A DNA stretch of 64,000 bases, taken from positions 3,782,001-3,846,000 of the forward strand of contig NZ_CP034433.1 of assembly GCF_003952345.1 (NCBI RefSeq). The letters run 5' to 3'. Origin of the DNA: Iodobacter ciconiae. Lineage in GTDB: Bacteria; Pseudomonadota; Gammaproteobacteria; Burkholderiales; Chitinibacteraceae. The notes beneath the pieces were generated by a model. It was not told the origin of the DNA, did not search any database, and saw nothing but the letters and a program-made list of their open reading frames with translations. Positions 26,719 through 34,611 of this stretch are shown piece after piece. Position numbers and translations under genes: made by a program. Numbering within the stretch: the first letter of the stretch is position 1; each line of letters opens with the position of its first letter.

Positions 26719-29700
26719 TTATATTTCTTCCCGCCGCAAATACATCGCCAGCAACAATTCACCCGCCATTGTTGTAAAGCCTTCATCGCTTAGCAGGTTT
26801 TGCCCGCGCCAGGCCATTTCGTACCATGGCTCTGATTCTTCTCCGCTAAAGCCGCGCTGGCTGTTGCCGTGCCAGCTTTCTCTTGCGGCTTTTTCTGCCG
26901 TATCTACCGAGCCATTATCACCACTGAGTGCTTCGGCGTATTTGGCGCTGCTGCGGGTGGCAAACGGCAGGCGGCAGGATAAGCCTTGCCAGTAATATTT
27001 CAGCCATTTTTCCAGCTCTGGGCCTGCGTTTTCAATTGCGCCAAAGCGCCAATGGCCTTGCTGGCTGACGATGCGGGTTTCAAGCAGTACGCCCTCAGGC
27101 GCAGCGTGGCAGAGGGCGAGGTGTTTTAGCCAGCAGGCGATCAGCTCGATGGGCGAGCTGTGGTCTGTCCAGACGGCGACTTGCCCGTTGGGGCGTAGCT
27201 GGTGCAGCGCGCCATTGAGCTGCATATCGCCGAAATTAAACAGAAAGGTATGCGGTGCCAGCGGCGCATTGCTGAGCAGTGGCTCGGCGGCCTTATAGAG
27301 TTTACGCAGCGTGGCGGATTGCTTGGCGGCGCTCATATCGCCAAAACCACCGTGCGGCAGCAGGCCGGCAGCGCGGCCGGTGGCGATGGCGTCCTTGCTC
27401 CAGCCTTGCTCCAGAGATTGCCAGATCACTTGGTTTAGCTCGCTTTTAGCAGAAAAAGACAGGCTGAATGGCTCATTGCTTTCAAATTCCACCGCCTCAT
27501 CAGCCAGCCGGATGCCGATACGATTTCTGAGTAAATAGCGAGTAGGGTTGCGCCAGAAAGCCAGCAAATCATTGAAAGCGACGTTTTTAAATTCTGCATC
27601 AGGCTGCGGCAGGCTTTCTGCTAATACCGAGAGCGGCAAGCTCTGAGGCTGGCCTATGGCGGTGGCGGCGGCAAACCAGAGCGGGGAATAGGCGGGTAGT
27701 CGCTCTTCCTTAAAATAGCGTGGACTAAAGGGTTGCAGCGGGTGTTCGGTAATCAGATGCTTAAGCAGCCGCTCGCGCTCGATACGCCGCCATTTCAGCG
27801 CCTCGTTGCCAAGGGCCGGTTGCGGCGGGGCGTCGTCCAGCACAAAGCTGCGGCCCACGGCGTCGAGTAAATCAGACACCACCACCGATGGCGGAATCAC
27901 GCCATTATCCTGAATACCACGGCCTACATAGCTCAGATACAGCACATCACTGGCCGAAAGCAGGGTTTCCAGGAATAAATAGCGATCATCAGCACGGCGG
28001 GATCGATCGCCATATTGCGGATTGTGTGCCATTAAATCAAAACCAGGCGGGCGGGACTCACGCGGGAAAGCGCTGTCATTAAAGCCCAGGAGGGCAATCA
28101 CTCTGAAGGGCAGGCAGCGCATCGGCACCATGGCGCAAAAAGTCACCGCGCCGGTTAAAAATCCACCACTTGGAATCTTGCCGGACAGCGCGCCATTGAG
28201 CCAGCTGCGTGGCACAGATAAATCTACTGGCGCCTCGTAGTTTGCGGCGCGGCTTTGCTCGGCAAATTCAATAATCTGCTCGCGCAGCTCAGCCAGAATT
28301 AGCGCTTCATCGTCATCCGGTGCAAACAGCGCATCCAGCATGGCGATTAATTTGCCATGCCATACTTCGGGCGTGTGCTCTCCCGATAGCGATGCAGCTT
28401 GCTCAAACAATGTTTCGGCAAAAGCCGCAAGGCCAGCAGCCAGCTGCGCCTGATTACCGGCCACGCCGCTGCCGGGCAATGTGCCAGCAAAGAGTGGTGC
28501 TGCAGCGCCCGCCACGCCAGCGGGCAGGGCAATGCTCAGCAGCAATCTATCCAGCCCAAAGCGCCAGGTGTGCTCAAAGGTATTGGGTAAACCCAGCTCG
28601 GCCTTATGCTCGCCATCTCTGCCCCAGTGAATACCTAATTCGCTGATCCAGCGGTGGATGGTGGGCAGCTCGGACGCGGGGATTTCAAAGCGACGGGCAA
28701 TGGCGGGAATATCCAGCAGCGCCATCATCCAGTCGCTGGCAAAGCGGCATTGCGGCAGGGTAAGCAGCTCCAGTAAGGCTTGTGCCAAGGGCGCTGCGTC
28801 TTTCAGGCTGCGGTCAGCAATGGCAAAGGGCACATTGGGCGCACTCATCTCGCTTGCGCCAGCGCTTAAATGGCGGCCAAACACGGCTTCAATATAGGGA
28901 ATGTAATGTTCGATATCGGGCATCAACACCACAATATCGGCGGGGGTGAGCGTGGCATTGGCCTCGAACAGCGCCAAGAGCTGATCGTGCAGCACTTCAA
29001 TTTCGCGCATGGCCGAATGGCAGATATGCACTTGCAAGGATTTATCGTCTGCCGCCACGCGCTGTGCGGTTTCCGGGCTGCGGGCTACCAGCTCCAGCAC
29101 ATCGCTTTTCAGCGTTTGCAACATCGTGTCGTGATTGCCAGGAAAAGGCGTGAAATATTCAAGTATTTCTGGCTCGGCAATCAGCTGATTAAAAAACTCC
29201 CGCCCCTGCTTGCCCCACACCGCCAACAGCAGATTGCCGACTTCCAGATACAAGTCTTCAGGATCAAAACCATCAGCAAGCCGGGCGATTTCCGCCGCAT
29301 CCCGAATCTCGCCCCAAGGCTCGCCGCAAGGGTTCAGCGCATGGATAAACACCTCGCAGCGTTTCGATAACGCGCGCAAAATCTCCATATACACCGGCGG
29401 CAGGCTGGATATGCCAAAGAGCGAAACACGGCTGGGCAAATCCAGCGGGCGCGGGTCGAGCAGCCGCTTGTGAGTTGCCGCAAGCAGTGCGCCGCGATGC
29501 CCGCCATCGATACGAATATCCAGCTCATCTTTAGATAAGTAGCGCCACAGCGCCGCCTGCCAGGCTTCATCATCCCCCAGCCCTAAGCTCTGGTTCTTTT
29601 CCCATGCCAGCAGCCAGTCGGGGCGGTAAACCAGATACTGATCGAACACATCGGCAATGCGCGTGGCGAGTTCAAAGCGCCTAAAATCCCCGCCTTCGCG

Positions 29701-30039
29701 CAGATAATTAAGCAGCACCGGCGCATTGGGCTGCGAATCCAGCCAGGCCAGCACCCGCCAGCCCATAATCTCCCGCGAAAACGGCGATTTCTTCGGTAAA
29801 TTGCCGCCCAGCGTGCGCTGCATCAAATCCCAGAAAAAAGACGCCAGCAGCGGATACCCCATCTGCGCCGTCATGCCTTGTTTTTCCGCCAAACGAAAAT
29901 TCAACCACCGCCCCATCCCCTTGGATTGCACCACAATTTTTTCCTGCTCGAAAGGGGAAGCCAAAGGGGAGGTCTCTAACTGATGCGCCAGCGCCGCCAG
30001 CAGAACATCGATACGGTTGGATTGGAATAGATGCAGCAC
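26719..30039 (-). CDS. recC: Exodeoxyribonuclease V gamma subunit RecC
   Basis: This 1106-residue protein (E. coli RecC has 1122) starts at GTG 30039 with 'LHLFQSNRIDVL'. Early features such as 'IVVQSKGMGRWLNFRLAEKQG' (residues about 35-55) and 'GYPLLASFFWDL' are typical. RecC is the inactive-helicase subunit that recognises Chi and splits DNA strands for RecB and RecD in double-strand break repair. recB and recD are not in the window. The leader sequence of this gene is present twice (see the direct repeat). Confidence 0.92.
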   Translation of the reverse strand: MLHLFQSNRIDVLLAALAHQLETSPLASPFEQEKIVVQSKGMGRWLNFRLAEKQGMTAQMGYPLLASFFWDLMQRTLGGNLPKKSPFSREIMGWRVLAWLDSQPNAPVLLNYLREGGDFRRFELATRIADVFDQYLVYRPDWLLAWEKNQSLGLGDDEAWQAALWRYLSKDELDIRIDGGHRGALLAATHKRLLDPRPLDLPSRVSLFGISSLPPVYMEILRALSKRCEVFIHALNPCGEPWGEIRDAAEIARLADGFDPEDLYLEVGNLLLAVWGKQGREFFNQLIAEPEILEYFTPFPGNHDTMLQTLKSDVLELVARSPETAQRVAADDKSLQVHICHSAMREIEVLHDQLLALFEANATLTPADIVVLMPDIEHYIPYIEAVFGRHLSAGASEMSAPNVPFAIADRSLKDAAPLAQALLELLTLPQCRFASDWMMALLDIPAIARRFEIPASELPTIHRWISELGIHWGRDGEHKAELGLPNTFEHTWRFGLDRLLLSIALPAGVAGAAAPLFAGTLPGSGVAGNQAQLAAGLAAFAETLFEQAASLSGEHTPEVWHGKLIAMLDALFAPDDDEALILAELREQIIEFAEQSRAANYEAPVDLSVPRSWLNGALSGKIPSGGFLTGAVTFCAMVPMRCLPFRVIALLGFNDSAFPRESRPPGFDLMAHNPQYGDRSRRADDRYLFLETLLSASDVLYLSYVGRGIQDNGVIPPSVVVSDLLDAVGRSFVLDDAPPQPALGNEALKWRRIERERLLKHLITEHPLQPFSPRYFKEERLPAYSPLWFAAATAIGQPQSLPLSVLAESLPQPDAEFKNVAFNDLLAFWRNPTRYLLRNRIGIRLADEAVEFESNEPFSLSFSAKSELNQVIWQSLEQGWSKDAIATGRAAGLLPHGGFGDMSAAKQSATLRKLYKAAEPLLSNAPLAPHTFLFNFGDMQLNGALHQLRPNGQVAVWTDHSSPIELIACWLKHLALCHAAPEGVLLETRIVSQQGHWRFGAIENAGPELEKWLKYYWQGLSCRLPFATRSSAKYAEALSGDNGSVDTAEKAARESWHGNSQRGFSGEESEPWYEMAWRGQNLLSDEGFTTMAGELLLAMYLRREEI

Positions 30040-30105
30040 GGGAAAGTCTTATTCAATGGGCTTAGGGGGAGAGGGTAGCGGAAAGTGGGGGGGAATGCAG
30101 CAGGT
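30039..30105. repeat. 67-bp direct repeat, left copy (recC leader)
   Basis: Exact match of 67 bases to 32367-32433, including a 7-G run. It covers the region just upstream of the recC start. The sequence after it becomes AT-rich at once. Confidence 0.9.
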
Positions 30106-30242
30106 ATATCAAAACTATAGATAGTCGTAATTGATTTTATTATTATCTGCGCCACTTTATATGGTTTAATTTTTATGCGTTTTATGTGTAAATATTGTAT
30201 TCTTTAGTTTGTATGTGGTTTTTTTAAAATTATGGGGAATTT

Positions 30243-31934
30243 ATGAAAATTGAAGCAAATGATAAAGATATTCAAGAGGTGTTTTCTATCGGCTACTTTA
30301 GAATTCCTAAGTTTCAAAGACCGTATTCTTGGACTCTTGATGAGGTTTCTGAATTTTGGAATGATATAGTATCAGAGAGAAAAGGAGATTATTTTATTGG
30401 ATCGATGGTTGTTTACAAACAGGATAAACGGTTTTTTGGTATTGTTGATGGCCAACAACGCCTAACAACCATAACTTTGCTTTTGGCTGCTCTTAGGAAC
30501 ACCTTTGTTGAGATAAAGGAGGAGGCTCTTGCTCATGGAATGCAAAATTTTATAGCTAAAGCTAATATTGATAATGAAAAAAAATATATTGTTAATGCGG
30601 AAAGTTCTTATCCTTATTTACAAAGTTATATCCAAGAATTTGATGGTAGTAAATATAATTGTCAAATTGGAGTTGAAGAACAAAACTTAAAAAAAGCGTT
30701 TGAGTTTTTGTGTGAAAAAGTAAGGGATTATTCGTGTGTTAGTGGTAGTCAATCAGATCTTTTTTCAAATTCTTGTGATGTTTTAAAAAAAATTAGAGAC
30801 AATGTATTGTCTCTTAAATTAGTTTTTATTCAATTGGATAACGAGGATGATGCATATTTAATATTCGAAACATTAAATGCTCGCGGTAAAGATCTTACAA
30901 CACCTGATTTAGTAAAAAACATGTTGTTAAGAAAGGTACCTGCCTCTGGGGATAGTGTGTTTGATTCTGCTAAGTCATGCTGGAAATTAATAAGCGATAG
31001 GATTGATGATTTAAACGGCGATGATGATTACTTTACTGAGTTTCTTTTGCACTTCTGGATTTCTAAGTACGGCTATACCACAGATAAAAAACTTTTTTCG
31101 GAAATAAAAAAACATTTACTAAATAATAATGCAAATGATTTTTTGTTGGAATTGGATAGATATTCACAATTCTATGTGGATTCAGTTAATCCTAAAGGTA
31201 GAGAGTGGAGTAAGGAAGAGTTACCAATAAGAAATTCTTTAGTTGCTCTTGTGTCTACTTTTAGAGTTAAGCAACAAAATAGCATGATTTTATCTTTGTT
31301 GGCGGCATATGATCTTAATAAAATTGATAGGTCCGTTTTTTCTTACATTATTGGTAAAATAGAAAAATTTCATTTCTTTTATAACTCAATTACCCAACAA
31401 CGTTCATCTGGGTCTATTGCAACGATGTACTCAAAACATGCAATTGATCTAGTTTCAGCTAAAACACAATCTGAAGCAAAAGTGGTTATTGATTCGTTAG
31501 CAATACATCTTTCAAATCGCATGCCCAATTTAAATGAGGCTCAAGTTGCATTTGAAAAAATTGTTTATACCTCAAAGAAAAAAAGATATAAAAATTTAGT
31601 AAGATATTGCCTTTCTAAATATATGGGAAAAGAATATTCTGGATTGTTGATTGATTTTGATGGTTTGACAATCGAACATATAGCGGCTCAGTCTTTAAGT
31701 AAAACAGGCATATCTGATGATGTTATAGGATCTATTGGTAATTTAATGCTAATTAGTGAAAATATTAATAAGTGTAAACTTGGGGATAAATGTTTTTTAG
31801 ATAAGAAAAATATTCTTTTAGATGAAAAATACCCTTTGGATGATATTGTTTTGGCCGCTGATTTTTGGGATGAGTCCTTAATAAAGTCTAGAAAGAATTT
31901 AATAGTTAATACACTTTATAATTTACCATTTTAA
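30243..31934 (+). CDS. DUF262-DUF1524 protein, GmrSD-like restriction/ParB-fold nuclease
   Basis: This 563-residue protein has an N-terminal DUF262 domain: 'IPKFQRPYSWT' near 21-31, DGQQRLTT at 69-76, and 'IFETLNARGKDLT' near 208-220. The C-terminal DUF1524 HNH-type domain has 'IEHIAAQS' at 477-484, then 'GNLMLISENIN'. In GmrSD type IV restriction, DUF262 is an NTP-dependent DNA-sensing domain and DUF1524 the nuclease for modified phage DNA; here both are in one chain. Base composition is far more AT-rich than the flanks. It has its own ribosome site (GGGGAATTTATG) and no partner gene. Confidence 0.85.
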   Translation: MKIEANDKDIQEVFSIGYFRIPKFQRPYSWTLDEVSEFWNDIVSERKGDYFIGSMVVYKQDKRFFGIVDGQQRLTTITLLLAALRNTFVEIKEEALAHGMQNFIAKANIDNEKKYIVNAESSYPYLQSYIQEFDGSKYNCQIGVEEQNLKKAFEFLCEKVRDYSCVSGSQSDLFSNSCDVLKKIRDNVLSLKLVFIQLDNEDDAYLIFETLNARGKDLTTPDLVKNMLLRKVPASGDSVFDSAKSCWKLISDRIDDLNGDDDYFTEFLLHFWISKYGYTTDKKLFSEIKKHLLNNNANDFLLELDRYSQFYVDSVNPKGREWSKEELPIRNSLVALVSTFRVKQQNSMILSLLAAYDLNKIDRSVFSYIIGKIEKFHFFYNSITQQRSSGSIATMYSKHAIDLVSAKTQSEAKVVIDSLAIHLSNRMPNLNEAQVAFEKIVYTSKKKRYKNLVRYCLSKYMGKEYSGLLIDFDGLTIEHIAAQSLSKTGISDDVIGSIGNLMLISENINKCKLGDKCFLDKKNILLDEKYPLDDIVLAADFWDESLIKSRKNLIVNTLYNLPF

Positions 31935-31968
31935 TCTTATTTGACTTGCTTTTATCTAAATTGATCCC

Positions 31969-32406
31969 ATGCCTAAACCCAAACTCCCTCCATTAACTGA
32001 CGCCGTCCGTGCCGATTTATTCTCCCATCTGGCAACGATGGAGAAAGCAGGCTTGCCGGTGGCGCAGGCTTTTTTATAGCTACGGCTGGCAAAATCCGCT
32101 CAGCCTCGGGTGGATGAGGCGCGCAAGTGGCTGGGGCGGGGCAAGGATGTGGCGGCGGCGGGAAGGATGGCGGGCTTATTTAGTGATCTGGAAGCAGATT
32201 TGCTGCATGCGGCGCTCAGCGCGGGCAGCCCGGCGCTGACTTACTTTCGCCTTGCAGAGCGCTATACGCTGAAGGCCAGATTAAGCCGGCAGATGCGCTC
32301 CAAATTGCTGCTGCCCATCGTGGTGTTTGTGCTGGTTTATCTGTACGGCAGGTGGAAGAGACGCAGCGGGAAAGTCTTATTCAATGGGCTTAGGGGGAGA
32401 GGGTAG
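31969..32406 (+). pseudogene. Broken type II secretion / type IV pilus F-domain (T2SSF) gene
   Basis: From the ATG at 31969 the frame reads 'LFSHLATMEKAGLPVAQAFL', then a TAG at codon 37 (32077-32079). It continues in the same frame through 'VDEARKWLGRG', 'LFSDLEADLLHAALSAGSP', 'YFRLAERYTLKARL' and 'MRSKLLLPIVVFVLVYL', which is the first T2SSF helical domain and membrane helix. It then runs into the right copy of the 67-bp repeat and stops at 32406. So it has one nonsense change and loses its 3' half at the repeat boundary. Intact relatives assemble pili or secretons. Confidence 0.75.
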
Positions 32407-32433
32407 CGGAAAGTGGGGGGGAATGCAGCAGGT
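32367..32433. repeat. 67-bp direct repeat, right copy
   Basis: Exact copy of 30039-30105. It interrupts the T2SSF reading frame and marks the right border of the DUF262 insert. Confidence 0.9.
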
Positions 32434-32535
32434 GCAGGTTTGTGACTAGGGCTATTTTTTTGAAAAACCCATATGATTGAGTTATTTTTGTTAACTGTGT
32501 TTGGCTGCTAAAAAATAAGGATAAAGGAGTAATAA

Positions 32536-33144
32536 ATGTATTTACTATCCCGCACAAATAAAAAATATATTTTATTGGTTTCAATGTTTTTGCTCTCAGT
32601 CAGTGCGTCTGCAAGCCGCGTTACTCAGGCAGAAACAGTTTGTTTAAAGCCTGGCCAGATGAGCATTAATGGTGTGAGTCTGCTGGAAAAAAGTGATGTA
32701 GTATTTAAAAAAATGGGCCAGCCAGAAGACGTTAAGCGTTATAAATATCATTCTGATGGTAATGCGGGCTCTTATTTTCTTAAAGATTTAATATATCAAG
32801 ATTTGATTTTTACTATTGTCGATGAAAAAAAACGGGTAAATCAAATTGAGCGAATGATTTTATCAGGCCCAAAATATAAACTGGGAGCTGAATTTTATAT
32901 TGATCAGAAAAAATCAGAAATAATGACTTTGCTGGGTATAAAATCCGAGAAAGAAGTCATGAGCCTTACTGAGAGGGATTTATTCTTAAGTGGTAAAGCA
33001 GCAAAGCTATCTGCCGCGAGTAAAAAGAGCTGGGCATTAAGCCAATGTGGAGATGAAACTGGCTCGATTAATGCCGAGTTTTATTTCGATATCAGTAATA
33101 AATTATCGCAGGTGAAAATATTCTTAGATGATCGTTTTATTTAA
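32536..33144 (+). CDS. Secreted protein of unknown function
   Basis: This 202-residue protein has a basic start and a hydrophobic stretch (about residues 10-27, ending ASA), fitting a Sec signal peptide. The mature part has two Cys residues (C36 and C176) that could pair, and no catalytic motif that I recognise. 'SLLEKSDVVFKKMGQPEDVKRY' is weakly like SmpA/OmlA-type small periplasmic proteins. A good AAGGAG site sits before the ATG. It stands alone between the insert and tRNA-Ser. Confidence 0.7.
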   Translation: MYLLSRTNKKYILLVSMFLLSVSASASRVTQAETVCLKPGQMSINGVSLLEKSDVVFKKMGQPEDVKRYKYHSDGNAGSYFLKDLIYQDLIFTIVDEKKRVNQIERMILSGPKYKLGAEFYIDQKKSEIMTLLGIKSEKEVMSLTERDLFLSGKAAKLSAASKKSWALSQCGDETGSINAEFYFDISNKLSQVKIFLDDRFI

Positions 33145-33553
33145 AAATGATTAAATGGATCCATAGTGAATACGTTCGTATTTTCTTCATGCAGTAAGGG
33201 TGTCGTCCGGCCAAAGCCTATCCGCTTAGGGGAAGGCCGGGCGATTGGCTCTGTATAAATGAGGGAGGCTAGCAGTCGTTTGTTTGAAATGCTGCTGCGT
33301 CACATAAATATAAAAAGTGAAACTACCGCTAATTTTCACAGCAAAGTCGCCAAGTGCTTGCCAAGAATCATGTGTGGTTTGCTGATGCTGTGAATGGCTT
33401 ATGGCATGGTGGTTGGAAGCGGTACACCTCAGACGCCTTCTGATTTGTAAGTAAAAATGAGAGTGGTTAAGCTGATAAATAGATTTTTAGCATTGCATTG
33501 AAAGTTGTTATTGACATGCTTGTAAGTAAATGAGTATGATCCCCAGTCTTGAT
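33145..33553 (+). other. Intergenic region before tRNA-Ser
   Basis: No gene or repeat is evident in these 409 bases. The tRNA promoter should lie at its right end. Confidence 0.45.
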
Positions 33554-33646
33554 GGAGAGTTGGCCGAGTGGTCGAAGGCACTCCCCTGCTAAGGGAGCAT
33601 ACGGGCAAAACCTGTATCGAGGGTTCGAATCCCTTGCTCTCCGCCA
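33554..33646 (+). tRNA. tRNA-Ser (anticodon GCU)
   Basis: This 93-nt tRNA has encoded CCA. The acceptor stem GGAGAGT pairs with GCTCTCC, and the anticodon stem-loop is CTCCC-CTGCTAA-GGGAG with anticodon GCT. A long variable arm (CATACGGGCAAAACCTGTATCG) marks a class II serine tRNA, and the T arm is GAGGGTTCGAATCCCTT. Confidence 0.97.
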
Positions 33647-33694
33647 GTACATTGACTTCCAAATGGCTATCTAGCAAATGGAAGTTGCCTGAAG

Positions 33695-33717
33695 CCCCGC
33701 CCCGTGCGGGGTTTTTT
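33695..33717 (+). terminator. Terminator of tRNA-Ser transcript
   Basis: CCCCGC (33695-33700) pairs with GCGGGG (33706-33711), followed by six T residues. Confidence 0.8.
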
Positions 33718-33904
33718 GCTTTGGGCTCTTGACTGGGGCATTCCCGGGGCAGGCCAAAAAGTGGTCTCAAAGCCGTTTTGTTTTAGAACCTTCTGACTTT
33801 TATGGGTACGGTACGAAGTGAATTTTGTGTGAACCGAAGGGATTACTGCGATTCAATTTGTGCCCTCCAAACCGATGCCAGGTCAGTTTGATTGAAAGGC
33901 TTGA

Positions 33905-34320
33905 GTCTTCTGAATTACCTTTTTGATCAATCTGGCGGAACTGCCGCGCCAGATTACCGCTTTTGCCCGAAGCCTTGTCTTTCTCCAGTAAATTCACCAG
34001 ATCCACAGCATTGAAGCCTCTCACCCGTTTTTCCTTGTGAATTGCAGCAACACCCGGTGCTGCGGCGAGGTGCGTTTTTGCTGTGCCGGTGCCGCCAACC
34101 AGAATCAGGTTGTGTGCATTTTCTATAAATGCGCCGATGGCTAGCTACTTAATTCGCGCAGCAGCCAATGGACTTTCTGCCTGGTTATAAAGCCCAGCAA
34201 ATCACGGTGAATCCGGAAACGAGCCGCCTTCAGTTGGTCGTGCAAACTGCGCACTGCCTACGATTCTGCGAAGCAGATTGACCCCTTTCGTACAAAATCC
34301 GGTACACCATAAAGAAAAAT
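33905..34320 (-). pseudogene. Decayed istB (IS21-family helper ATPase) fragment
   Basis: On the minus strand, pieces in shifting frames read 'AHNLILVGGTGTAKTHLAA' (Walker A region), 'GVAAIHKEKRVRGFNAVDLV' and 'NLLEKDKASGKSGNLARQ'. These are collinear with IstB proteins. N-terminal pieces ('LHDQLKAA', 'LLRELSS') lie to the right with internal stops. The C-terminal half is missing. No istA or IS21 ends are visible, so this is a relic. Confidence 0.7.
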
Positions 34321-34385
34321 CCTCGTATAGGCGAGGCTAAGCCTTTGATTTTATTGGTCGGAATGAAAGGATTCAAATCTTCGAC
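34321..34385 (-). pseudogene. Relic of a tRNA-Pro 3' end with its terminator
   Basis: Read on the minus strand, GTCGAAGATTTGAATCC followed by TTTCATTCCGACCA (34355-34385) resembles the T arm, acceptor 3' strand and CCA of a proteobacterial tRNA-Pro (expected GTTCGAATCC...CTCCGACCA), with about three changes. It is followed by a hairpin CCTCG/CGAGG (34321-34336) and T residues, like a tRNA terminator. The 5' half is absent. Such 3' ends are typical integrase attachment relics. Confidence 0.55.
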
Positions 34386-34611
34386 TCATTGTACCCCATT
34401 CACGAGTTAAAATGCATGTAACCTATTGATTTAATTAAAAAAAGTAAAATACCTTCTAATATAAAAACCTGATTTTGCCCTGATTTAGGCCGATTTTGCT
34501 CAAATTCACCCCTTTTTTAATTAGAAAAATGGCTCCTTATCAACTGAATACCTAATACAGCATAAATAAAGCTTCATGTAATATCAAAAATCACCTCTAA
34601 ACCCTTGGTTT
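34386..34611 (+). other. AT-rich leader of vgrG
   Basis: This 226-bp AT-rich stretch has no gene. It presumably holds the vgrG promoter. Confidence 0.4.

Noticed and set aside
28870..29370. 166-residue plus-strand frame opposite recC
   Set aside because: It is a shadow of the recC coding strand with His/Gln-rich, non-protein-like composition.
33554..33646. Prophage integrated at tRNA-Ser with a duplicated attachment site
   Set aside because: I found no second copy of the tRNA-Ser 3' end and no integrase gene in the window.
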